From Pararhodobacter marinus (GTDB taxonomy: Bacteria; Pseudomonadota; Alphaproteobacteria; Rhodobacterales; Rhodobacteraceae): a DNA stretch of 64,000 nt. Below the pieces are notes generated by a model. That model saw nothing but the letters and a program-made list of their open reading frames with translations, ran no database searches and was not told where the DNA came from. The DNA lies in assembly GCF_003122215.1 (NCBI RefSeq), contig NZ_QEYD01000016.1, positions 1 through 64,000 of the forward strand. The letters are read 5' to 3'. Below, piece by piece: positions 9,846 through 18,398 of this stretch. Numbering within the stretch: the first letter of the stretch is position 1; every line of letters starts with the position of its first letter. The translations under genes were made by a program, and so were the position numbers.

Positions 9846-9988
9846 CAGTCTTTTCGGGCCGCGCGCGCTTTCGCCCCACGCTGCGTGCCGGTGAGCAAAG
9901 GCCGGCCGGTCTTGAGCCGATCACATCGAGGGCATAAACCCTAGCGGGGCGGCGCGGAGCCGCCCGCAGGGAACAAGGAGGACGCCGC

Positions 9989-10405
9989 ATGATCGCCTAT
10001 GTCACCGTCGGCGCGGACGACATGGCGCGTGCCCGCCGCTTCTACGATGCGCTCCTGCCCGCGCTGGGCTACGGGCTCGACGAAGGCCCCGAGGGGCTGA
10101 GCTACGCGCTGCCGGTCCCGCCCGGTCAACGCCCCGTTCTGCCCGATTTCTACGTCAAACCCCCGTTCGACGGCGCCCCGGCCAGGGCAGGGAACGGGAC
10201 GATGGTCGCCTTCCTGGCGCGCAGTCAGCAACAGGTGCGCAGGCTCCATGCCGCCGGTCTCGAGGCCGGGGGCACGGATGAAGGCGCGCCGGGCTTCCGC
10301 GCCGACTATGGCGCAGATTTCTACGTGGCCTATCTGCGCGACCCGCAGGGCAACAAGATCGCGCTCTTCTCCAACGACCCCGACGAGCCGGGCCGCGACG
10401 ACTGA
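9989..10405 (+). CDS. VOC-family (glyoxalase/bleomycin-resistance fold) protein
   Basis: A 138-residue single vicinal-oxygen-chelate domain ([28 protein letters not shown] to [13 protein letters not shown]). AAGGAGGACGCCGC gives a good ribosome site. The usual first metal ligand (His in the opening strand) is Tyr here, and the usual Glu after DPxGN is missing, so a canonical glyoxalase I reaction is unlikely. It is paralogous to the protein at 11077-11490, sharing AGNGTM, HAAGL, DEGAPG and the FYVAYLRDP-like end. The substrate is unknown. Confidence 0.85.
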   Translation: MIAYVTVGADDMARARRFYDALLPALGYGLDEGPEGLSYALPVPPGQRPVLPDFYVKPPFDGAPARAGNGTMVAFLARSQQQVRRLHAAGLEAGGTDEGAPGFRADYGADFYVAYLRDPQGNKIALFSNDPDEPGRDD

Positions 10406-10522
10406 CAACCGGAACTCGCGCTAGCCACGTGGCCGGATCTCCTCCGTGCCGGCCCCTCGGCGCATCGGCGACGTTTACTCGAACCAAGGGTGCGGGGCGG
10501 ACAGGGTTCGGCCCGCGCCGCG

Positions 10523-10555
10523 TCCCCCTTTCATTCTGCCACAAATACTCATGCG
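10523..10555 (-). repeat. Reverse-oriented partial copy of the recurrent intergenic element
   Basis: Read on the minus strand the segment contains GCATGAGTATTTGTGGCAGA followed by ATGAAAGGGGG, matching the conserved block of the ggatattt elements. It lies in the 289-base gap between the first VOC gene and the DUF6524 gene. No clean G/C hairpin accompanies it. I see no gene in that gap. Confidence 0.5.
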
Positions 10556-10694
10556 ACCGCCCCACCCGGGATGACGCAGGGACGAGGGCGCCGCACAGAC
10601 GCGGTCCGCTCACACCCCCGTGCAGGCCGTTCCTCTGGACAGCGTGCCGCCTCTTGGGCACCTATGGGGACACCGTTTCAAAAGGTTTTCCCGT

Positions 10695-11093
10695 ATGCCC
10701 TTTCTCATCCGCTGGCTCATCGCCTTCGTCCTGGTCGCCGCCACCTGGAACCCCACGCCGTGGAATTTCACCCGCTGGGCGCTCGATACCGGGACCACGC
10801 AGCTGCCGGTCACGGTGCTGGCGGGGCTGATCCTGCTCATTGGCTGGATCATCTATCTGCGCGCGACGCTGCGCTCGATCGGGCCGCTGGGGATGGCGCT
10901 GGTCGCTGCCGTCTTCGCCGCGCTGATCTGGGTGCTGGTCGATTACGGCATCATCGACATTTCCGATCCCGGGCTGAACGCATGGCTCGGGATCCTGATC
11001 GCCTCGCTGGTGCTGGGGATCGGGCTGAGCTGGTCGATCGTGCGGCGGCGAATCAGCGGGCAGGCGGATGTGGACGATGTCGATGTCGAGTGA
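10695..11093 (+). CDS. DUF6524-like integral membrane protein
   Basis: A 132-residue protein with about four hydrophobic helices (near residues 4-20, 38-55, 66-85 and 98-118) and an acidic C-terminal tail (SGQADVDDVDVE). The pattern WNPTPWNFTRWAL followed by IIYLRATLRSIG and SWSIVRRRISGQADVDD matches the DUF6524 family as I remember it from Rhodobacteraceae. The ATG at 10695 starts a natural hydrophobic N-terminus; the longer upstream frame is not credible. Function unknown. Its 3' end overlaps the next VOC gene. Confidence 0.78.
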   Translation: MPFLIRWLIAFVLVAATWNPTPWNFTRWALDTGTTQLPVTVLAGLILLIGWIIYLRATLRSIGPLGMALVAAVFAALIWVLVDYGIIDISDPGLNAWLGILIASLVLGIGLSWSIVRRRISGQADVDDVDVE

Positions 11094-11490
11094 CCCCGCC
11101 AATGCCATGCTCAGCTACCTGACCTTGGGTACGGGCGATCTGGACCGCGCGCAGGATTTCTACGACGCCGTGCTGGGTGCGCTGGGCTATACCCGGCTTG
11201 AGAACGACGCGCATGGGCGGGGATATGGCCTGCCCGGCGCTTCCCATAGCGGCTTCTGGATCAACGAGCCCTATGACCGCCGCCCCGCCGGTGCCGGGAA
11301 TGGTACCATGGCCTGTTTCAACGCGCCCTCGCGCGCGGCAGTGCGGGCATTTCACGCGGCGGGCCTTGCCCATGGCGGCCGCGACGAGGGCGCGCCGGGT
11401 CTGCGCGATTACGGCCCGCATTTCTACGCCGCCTATCTGCGTGACCCCGATGGCAACAAGCTGTCGGCGGTCTGCGAGGCGCCGGAATGA
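11077..11490 (+). CDS. VOC-family protein, paralogue of the 9989-10405 protein
   Basis: A VOC-domain protein of about 137 residues, with the core MLSYLTLGTGDLDRAQDFYD and YLRDPDGNKLSAV. Possible starts are ATGs at 11068, 11077, 11083 and 11107. ATG 11077 is given because AGGCGG lies nine bases upstream; 11107 would best match the length of its paralogue. The 5' end overlaps the DUF6524 stop, so coupling is likely. As in its paralogue, the opening strand has Tyr instead of the usual metal-binding His, and Glu is absent near the end. The substrate is unknown. Confidence 0.82.
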   Translation: MSMSSDPANAMLSYLTLGTGDLDRAQDFYDAVLGALGYTRLENDAHGRGYGLPGASHSGFWINEPYDRRPAGAGNGTMACFNAPSRAAVRAFHAAGLAHGGRDEGAPGLRDYGPHFYAAYLRDPDGNKLSAVCEAPE

Positions 11491-11540
11491 GGCCACGCGC
11501 GCCTGATCGCGGCTGAAACACGCGGCCACAGGCGGGCCAA

Positions 11541-11554
11541 GGGGCTTGCGCCCC
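11541..11554. terminator. Short GC hairpin, possible terminator
   Basis: GGGGC-TTGC-GCCCC lies 50 bases after the second VOC gene and is followed by AAATT. It probably separates that transcript from secG. The stem is only five pairs and there is no real T-run. Confidence 0.35.
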
Positions 11555-11601
11555 CAAATTGAGCATCATAGATAGGCGCGAACCGAGACAAAGGCCGCCC
11601 C

Positions 11602-12150
11602 ATGCAGACTGTCGTCCTGATCATCCACCTTCTCCTCGCGCTGTCGCTGATCGGCGTCGTGCTCTTGCAGCGCTCGGAAGGCGGTGGATTGGGGATTGGC
11701 GGCGGTGCGATGGGGCCGCAGGCCGGGCGTCCGCCGCTGACCGGGCTGGCCAAGCTCACCTGGGGCTTCGCGGCGGCTTTCATCGTCACCTCGCTGGCGC
11801 TGACCGTGATCGGCGCGTCGAATTCCGCCGAGACCTCGGTGCTCGACCGGCTGGGTGGCGGGGCCGAGACCGCGCCCGCCGGCGACACGCCGTCGATCCC
11901 GCTGCCCGACATCCAGCTGCCGCCCTCGGGCGACCAGCCGGCGCTGCCGCCCGCCGGGGACGAGCCCGCGCTGCCGCCCGCCGAGGCCCCGGTACAAGCT
12001 CCGGCAGAGGCACCCGCCGAGGCTCCCGTTGAGGCTCCGGCCACCGACGCTGCGCCGGAAGCTGCCCCCGAAACCGCCCCCGAAACGGCGCCCGACGCCG
12101 CGACCGGGACGGGCGACGAGACCGCGCTGCCGCCGGTTCCGGCCGAGTAA
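11602..12150 (+). CDS. secG: Protein translocase subunit SecG
   Basis: A 182-residue SecG, the small subunit of the SecYEG protein-conducting channel in the inner membrane. Two membrane helices (about residues 3-22 and 52-73) flank the family hallmark LLQRSEGGGLGIGGG and the PLTGLAKLTWGFAAAF helix. The length is well above the usual 75-110 residues because of a Pro/Ala/Glu-rich tail from about residue 95 (repeats of the APAEAP and PETAP kind). The tail is probably disordered. An AAAGGCC before the ATG may serve as ribosome site. The gene precedes pyrG, a gene order common in alphaproteobacteria. Confidence 0.93.
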   Translation: MQTVVLIIHLLLALSLIGVVLLQRSEGGGLGIGGGAMGPQAGRPPLTGLAKLTWGFAAAFIVTSLALTVIGASNSAETSVLDRLGGGAETAPAGDTPSIPLPDIQLPPSGDQPALPPAGDEPALPPAEAPVQAPAEAPAEAPVEAPATDAAPEAAPETAPETAPDAATGTGDETALPPVPAE

Positions 12151-12271
12151 CCACCACAGACCCCTCCGAATCCCGGTGTCCCGGATCCAGGCGATCCGGG
12201 CCGCTCAATCCGACTTTTTCAACCCACATTTTGGGCCCAGCGCCCTGTCCGCTCAGCATGTTGCGTCCGTA

Positions 12272-12300
12272 TTGCGGATCGCGCGGGATTGCGCTATAGC
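12272..12300 (+). promoter_or_regulatory. Candidate sigma70-type promoter for pyrG
   Basis: TTGCGG (12272-12277) and TATAGC (12295-12300) are spaced by exactly 17 bases and lie 55 bases ahead of the pyrG start. This is the best promoter match in the window, but it is pattern evidence only. Confidence 0.5.
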
Positions 12301-12355
12301 TCGACTCCCGTGATCCGGCCATTCTGGGCGGCGACGAACACGGGAGTTTCCGAAC

Positions 12356-13999
<1,644 letters not shown>

Positions 14000-14085
14000 C
14001 GATCCGGACCGCTGTCCAAGGGGGCGATTTCGGCGGGCGATTTGGCGCTTTGCAGATCGCTTCCCGCATGGGATGATCCGGCGTC

Positions 14086-14583
14086 ATGAGCTTGATTGGC
14101 GCCTATCTTCTTCTGTCTGCCATCGCGCTTGTCGGCGCACTCGCCGGGGGGCTTGCGGTGGCGATGCGCGTGGCCCCGTATCGCGGGACCAATCCCGATT
14201 TGCCCCTCACCACGCGGCTGGCGATCTTTGCCACGACGGTTGTGGCCGCGCTGCCGCTTCTGGCGGTGTTCCTCGGCCTGATCGACATGACGGGGCTGGC
14301 AACCTACGGGCTGCTTGCGCTGACTTTGGGAGCGGGGGCGCTGATGCTGATCGTGCCGCCCGCGCGGCTGCCGCGATCCGAACCGGCGATTCTGGCTGCG
14401 CTTGCCGTTGCGGCGATCTGCGCGGCGGCGGCGCTGTTTTCGGCCAGCGTGCAGCTGCGCGACGCCCGAGACCGCGTCCATCGTGCCTGCGGCGCCGCCA
14501 CCGACACGATTCTGGCCGAGCGGGCCTGCCGGGCGCATGTCGACAGCGTCCTGTCCTTGCCCGAGGGGATCGAGGCGCCGTGA
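14086..14583 (+). CDS. Small integral membrane protein, unrecognised
   Basis: A 165-residue protein with four predicted membrane helices (about residues 5-27, 43-66, 70-90 and 102-122) and a soluble C-terminal segment of about 40 residues containing two cysteines (RACGAATDTILAERACRAHV). It starts 86 bases after pyrG on the same strand. I do not recognise a family. Because the stop is followed closely by the convergent prfC 3' end, it is the last gene of the pyrG side. It could be a stress-type envelope protein, but nothing in the sequence says so. Confidence 0.65.
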   Translation: MSLIGAYLLLSAIALVGALAGGLAVAMRVAPYRGTNPDLPLTTRLAIFATTVVAALPLLAVFLGLIDMTGLATYGLLALTLGAGALMLIVPPARLPRSEPAILAALAVAAICAAAALFSASVQLRDARDRVHRACGAATDTILAERACRAHVDSVLSLPEGIEAP

Positions 14584-14630
14584 CGCGCGGCCCCTGAAGG
14601 CTAGCCCCTGAAGCCCGCCCGCGCCCGTGA

Positions 14631-16229
14631 TCAGACCATCATTTCCTTGGTCGCCGTCAGCTTGACGCCCGGATGGTCGCGTTCGATCCGGTCGATGTCC
14701 CATTGCAGGCGCGTCAGGTAGACCAGATCGCCGTCATGGTCTGTCGCAATGTGCTGTTTGTTGACGTTGACGACCTTCTCGACCGCCGCCTTCTCGCCCG
14801 AGATCCAGCGCGCCGAGGTGAATTGCGAGGGCTCGAAACGGACGGGCAGGCCGTATTCCAGCTCGATCCGCGAAGCCAGCACCTCGAATTGCAGCGCGCC
14901 CACGACGCCCACGATGAAACCCGACCCGATGGACGGCTTGAACACCTTCGCCGCGCCTTCCTCGGCGAATTGCATCAGCGCCTTTTCCAGATGCTTGGCC
15001 TTCAGCGGGTCGCCCGCGCGGCAGGTCTGCAACAGTTCCGGGGCGAAGGACGGGATGCCGGTGAAGCGCACCGCCTCGCCTTCGGTCAGCGTGTCGCCGA
15101 TGCGAAGCTGGCCGTGGTTGGGGATGCCGATGATGTCGCCCGCCCAGGCCTCTTCCGTCAGCTCGCGGTCCGAGGCGAGGAACAGCACCGGGTTCGACAC
15201 CGCCATCGGCTTGCCCACCCGCACATGCTGCAGTTTCATCCCGCGCTGGAAATGGCCCGAGGCCAGCCGCACGAAAGCGACACGGTCGCGGTGCTTGGGG
15301 TCCATGTTGGCCTGCACCTTGAACACGAAGCCCGTGACCTTGGTCTCTTCGGGGCCGATCTGGCGCTTGTCGGTGTTCAGGGGCTGCGGCTCGGGGCCGA
15401 ATTCAGCCATGCCCGCCATCAGTTCGCGCACCCCGAACGAGTTGATCGCCGAGCCGAACCAGATCGGCGTCATCGAGCCGTTCAGCACCTGCTCGCGGTC
15501 GAAGGCGGGCAGCAGTTCGCGCGCCATCTCGACCTCTTCGCGCAGCGTCTCCAGCATCGCGGCCGGGATATGCTGGGCCAGTTTCGGATCGTCCAGCCCG
15601 CTGATCTTGACGCTTTCGCCCACCCGGTTGCGGTCGGCGCGATCCATCAGTTCCAGCCGGTCGTGCAGCATGTCGTAACAGCCCAGGAAATCGCGGCCCT
15701 GGCCGATCGGCCAGGACGCGGGCGTCACGTCGATGGCAAGGTTTTCCTGGATCTCGTCGATGATCTCGAACGTGTCGCGGCTTTCACGGTCCATCTTGTT
15801 GCAGAAGGTCAGGATCGGCAGGTCGCGCAGGCGGCAGACCTCGAACAGCTTCTGCGTCTGACTTTCCACGCCTTTCGCGCCGTCGATCACCATGATGGCC
15901 GCGTCAACCGCGGTCAGCGTGCGATAGGTGTCCTCGGAAAAGTCCGAGTGACCGGGCGTGTCGACAAGGTTGAACCGGTAGGTTTCGAAATCGAACGACA
16001 TCGCCGAGGCCGAGACCGAGATCCCGCGATCCTTCTCCATCTGCATGAAGTCCGAGCGCGTGCGCCGGGCCTCGCCCTTGGCGCGCACCTGGCCCGCCAT
16101 CTGGATCGCGCCGCCGAACAGCAGGAACTTTTCGGTCAGCGTGGTCTTGCCGGCGTCGGGATGCGAGATGATCGCAAAGGTCCGGCGGCGGGCGATTTCA
16201 GGCGGAAGGGTGGGGCGATTGTCCAGCAT
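14631..16229 (-). CDS. prfC: Peptide chain release factor 3
   Basis: A 532-residue class II release factor GTPase that recycles RF1 or RF2 from the ribosome after termination. The G-domain motifs are clear: SHPDAGKTTLTEK (G1), DTPGHSDF (G3) and NKMDRESRD (G4). The RF3-specific stretch QMAGQVRAKGEARRTRSDFM separates it from EF-G. The start ATG at 16229 (MLDNRPTLPPEIARRRTF) gives the normal length; an upstream in-frame start at 16265 would add 12 residues. It converges with the membrane-protein gene at 14583, with 47 bases between the stops. Confidence 0.95.
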   Translation of the reverse strand: MLDNRPTLPPEIARRRTFAIISHPDAGKTTLTEKFLLFGGAIQMAGQVRAKGEARRTRSDFMQMEKDRGISVSASAMSFDFETYRFNLVDTPGHSDFSEDTYRTLTAVDAAIMVIDGAKGVESQTQKLFEVCRLRDLPILTFCNKMDRESRDTFEIIDEIQENLAIDVTPASWPIGQGRDFLGCYDMLHDRLELMDRADRNRVGESVKISGLDDPKLAQHIPAAMLETLREEVEMARELLPAFDREQVLNGSMTPIWFGSAINSFGVRELMAGMAEFGPEPQPLNTDKRQIGPEETKVTGFVFKVQANMDPKHRDRVAFVRLASGHFQRGMKLQHVRVGKPMAVSNPVLFLASDRELTEEAWAGDIIGIPNHGQLRIGDTLTEGEAVRFTGIPSFAPELLQTCRAGDPLKAKHLEKALMQFAEEGAAKVFKPSIGSGFIVGVVGALQFEVLASRIELEYGLPVRFEPSQFTSARWISGEKAAVEKVVNVNKQHIATDHDGDLVYLTRLQWDIDRIERDHPGVKLTATKEMMV

Positions 16230-16305
16230 GCCGCGCCTGTAGCTCAAAGCGCGCAAGGTGTCCATTGGCGCGTGCTGCAGGCCCGGCGGGCGGTCAGTCC
16301 GCCCG

Positions 16306-16494
16306 TCAGGCGCGTTCGGGCGTCTGGGGGATGACCAGCGTGTCGGGCCGCGCGGGCGGCGCTTGCAGCATCCGCAGCGAAAGGGCGCAGACCCCCTCGG
16401 AATTGCACGGCGCCGGGGGCGTCGACGCCACGGCGATGGAGCCGTTCAGGGTCAGGGTAAGCAGCGTGGCAAGGGCAAGGGCGGTACGGGTCAT
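16306..16494 (-). CDS. Tiny secreted protein A (paralogue of the next gene)
   Basis: A 62-residue protein with a clear Sec signal peptide (MTRTALALATLLTLTLNGSI, cleavage expected near AVAS) and a mature part of about 38 residues. The mature part holds PCNSEGVCALSLRML, two Cys five residues apart, followed by a Pro-rich segment. It is clearly paralogous to the protein at 16642-16863: same signal peptide pattern, same C-x5-C, same LRML and PP-RP. I recognise no family; a disulfide-stabilised periplasmic peptide is a reasonable inference. Confidence 0.65.
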   Translation of the reverse strand: MTRTALALATLLTLTLNGSIAVASTPPAPCNSEGVCALSLRMLQAPPARPDTLVIPQTPERA

Positions 16495-16641
16495 GGGGCA
16501 GGTCCCGGCTGGATCGTGGCAGGCAAGGCAAGGCGCCTTCGGTTGCAGGGAGAACCCGCCACCCGACCGGCAAGTTCCGGTGCCGGCGCGAAAATTCCGG
16601 CGCCGGCCTGCGGGGCCCGCCTCTGGCGACTGCGTTCCGTC

Positions 16642-16863
16642 TCAGTTCCGGCCTGTCTCTGCGGTGACGGCCGATGCGCGCAGAGCCAGCCCCTCGGGCC
16701 GTTGCGGGGGCGGGGTCAGCATCCGCAGCGGCAGCGCGCAGACCGCATCGTTGCGGCAGGGCGCGGTTTCAATCGGGTCCATTTCACCCTCCATGGCTGC
16801 GGCGAGCGAGCCATCGAGCGACAGGGTGAGCAGGGCGGCCAGGGCAAGAGGCAGGCGAGTCAT
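16642..16863 (-). CDS. Tiny secreted protein B (paralogue of the previous gene)
   Basis: A 73-residue protein that starts MTRLPLALAALLTLSLDGSL with signal-peptide cleavage likely after LAAA. GAAGGACCCGCC before the ATG at 16863 gives a ribosome site, so the longer frame to 16935 is rejected. The mature part has APCRNDAVCALPLRMLTPPP, aligning without gaps to tandem paralogue A over the C-x5-C-ALxLRML core. The two genes are separated by 147 bases that hold GC-rich inverted repeats. Function unknown. Confidence 0.65.
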   Translation of the reverse strand: MTRLPLALAALLTLSLDGSLAAAMEGEMDPIETAPCRNDAVCALPLRMLTPPPQRPEGLALRASAVTAETGRN

Positions 16864-16993
16864 GGCGGGTCCTTCTGGGCAAAGGGGCGGTGTGGCGCGC
16901 CGTTCAGGTCGTCGCGCCGCGGATGCGATGCCCATGGGTCGTGCCAGCCCCCCTCTGCGTTCAAAAAACGGAGCCGATCCGCCGGAGAGCGGA

Positions 16994-17019
16994 CAAAAAA
17001 AGACCGCCCGAAGGCGGCC
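16994..17019 (-). terminator. Rho-independent terminator (UUCG loop) after the GGDEF gene
   Basis: Read on the minus strand, GGCCGCC-TTCG-GGCGGTC is followed by seven T, a classical intrinsic terminator with a UUCG tetraloop. A weaker hairpin at 17049-17078 precedes it. Both terminate leftward transcription from the GGDEF gene and isolate the small secreted-protein genes. Nothing else is seen in the 312-base gap 16864-17175. Confidence 0.85.
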
Positions 17020-17048
17020 TGAGAAGATTCAAGGGACAAACAAACGAA

Positions 17049-17078
17049 GAGGCCAGGCCCGAGGGAAAGCCCGGCCTC
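17049..17078 (-). terminator. Second, weaker hairpin terminator after the GGDEF gene
   Basis: On the minus strand GAGGCCGGGC pairs with GCCTGGCCTC (one G-U pair) around a short loop and is followed by TTCGTTTGTTTG. It lies about 100 bases past the GGDEF stop and before the stronger terminator at 16994-17019. Confidence 0.55.
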
Positions 17079-17175
17079 GTCACCTTGCAAACGCCGGCCC
17101 GTGGGAAAGGTTCCGCCCGGCGAGGAAAAAAGTGAAAAATGTTGGCCCGCCCGGAAGGACGCGGATCTCGGGGCG

Positions 17176-18084
17176 TCAGTTCCGCAGCGCCGCCGGGGCG
17201 GGAAGCTCGTCGTCTTCCACGCAGACGCGGTTACGGCCCTCGGATTTGGCGAGGTACAGCTGGCTGTCGGCGCGGTCGGTCCAGTCCTCGACATCGATCA
17301 CGTCATGCGTCGCCTCGGCCACGCCGAAGCTCGCCGTGACGCTGATCTGGCCATAGCCCGGGATCGGCAAAGCGCCGATGGCGGCGCGGATGCGCTCGGC
17401 CACGTCCGCAGCGCGCTGTGCCCCGGCATTTGCCACCAGCACCGCGAATTCCTCGCCGCCGACGCGACCGAAACTGTCCTCGACGCGCAATTCCTGCAAC
17501 ACGCAGCGCGCGACGGCCTTCAGCACCGCGTCGCCCGCGGCGTGGCCCCAGGTATCGTTGATGGACTTGAAGTGATCGAGGTCGAACAGCACCAGCGAGG
17601 CGCGTCCATGGCTGCGCTCATGGGCGGCGAAGGCCTTGCGCAGGATCTCGTGGAACGCGCGGCGGGTCATGGCCCCGGTCAGAACGTCGCGGCTGGCCTC
17701 GCCCCACAGGTCCACCTGATCGACCACCAGGCGGGCGAAGCCTTCGAGCAACTGACAGTCGCGGTCGGTGAATTCACGCTCGGCGGTGTCGAGGATGCGC
17801 AGCGAGCCGATCACATCCTGGTCCCTGATCAGCGGAATTTCCAGGAACGAGCGATAGACGCCGCCATCGGCATTGGCCGGGGCGCCGTGCAATGCGATGG
17901 ACACCGCGGGAACCGAGAAGACCGATTTGATCAGGTCGATTGCGGCGGCGAATTGCGCGGGTCCGGGCAGGGCTGCCTGGATCGGAGTGTTCAGCATGCA
18001 ATCGTCCTCGGCCCCGCAAGGCGCGGCACTGACTGGCTGGGATACGGAAACGCGGGCACTCATCACAACATCCTGGTCGTTCAC
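17176..18084 (-). CDS. Diguanylate cyclase, GAF-like sensor plus GGDEF
   Basis: A 302-residue soluble protein. Residues about 35-125 form a GAF-like sensor (IPLIRDQDVIGSLRILDTAE is typical of the GAF core). Residues 130-290 form the GGDEF domain, with SRDVLTGAMTRRAF at the start, VLFDLDHFKSINDTWGH (metal site) and the active loop GGEEF at 209-213. The product-inhibition I-site RxxD (R200-V-E-D203) stands five residues before GGEEF, so feedback by c-di-GMP is likely. It should make c-di-GMP from GTP. The gene is monocistronic with terminators downstream and a CtrA-like box 67 bases upstream of its start. Confidence 0.92.
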   Translation of the reverse strand: MNDQDVVMSARVSVSQPVSAAPCGAEDDCMLNTPIQAALPGPAQFAAAIDLIKSVFSVPAVSIALHGAPANADGGVYRSFLEIPLIRDQDVIGSLRILDTAEREFTDRDCQLLEGFARLVVDQVDLWGEASRDVLTGAMTRRAFHEILRKAFAAHERSHGRASLVLFDLDHFKSINDTWGHAAGDAVLKAVARCVLQELRVEDSFGRVGGEEFAVLVANAGAQRAADVAERIRAAIGALPIPGYGQISVTASFGVAEATHDVIDVEDWTDRADSQLYLAKSEGRNRVCVEDDELPAPAALRN

Positions 18085-18150
18085 GACGGATGCCTGATTA
18101 GTGGCGCCGGAATGCGACCGGGATGGGGACGGGCTGGGGCGAAAACAAGG

Positions 18151-18165
18151 TTAAATCCTGATTAA
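18151..18165. promoter_or_regulatory. CtrA-like binding site TTAA-N7-TTAA
   Basis: TTAA (18151-18154), seven bases, TTAA (18162-18165), inside the palindrome GGTTAA...TTAACC, matches the full CtrA consensus known from Caulobacter and other alphaproteobacteria. It lies 67 bases upstream of the GGDEF gene start and about 100 bases upstream of the helicase promoter candidate on the other side. CtrA control of c-di-GMP and motility genes is known in Rhodobacterales; binding here is inference. Confidence 0.55.
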
Positions 18166-18263
18166 CCCACGCAAAATTCCCCGGCTCTGCCGCAATTTCG
18201 CCGCAAAGCCGCGGGCAGTCCGAAGCGGGGACCGAAGCGGGGGCGTCATATTTCCCTCGGTCA

Positions 18264-18292
18264 TTGACGCAAGCGGCAAATTACGTTAGGTC
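18264..18292 (+). promoter_or_regulatory. Candidate sigma70-type promoter for the DEAD-box helicase
   Basis: TTGACG (18264-18269) and TAGGTC (18287-18292) are 17 bases apart. The -35 is a strong alphaproteobacterial type. It would give an RNA leader of about 100 bases before the ATG at 18399, which is common for cold-inducible helicases. The 314-base gap 18085-18398 otherwise holds only the CtrA-like box and a short direct repeat around 18221-18243. Confidence 0.4.
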
Positions 18293-18398
18293 GCTCCATC
18301 GGTCACGGCCTTGCGCGCGTGGCCCGACCGCTGCCGGGGCGCGACGACTGGCGTCCCATAAATCCCTTGCGGCCCGATGCCGCAACAGATGGACGCCC

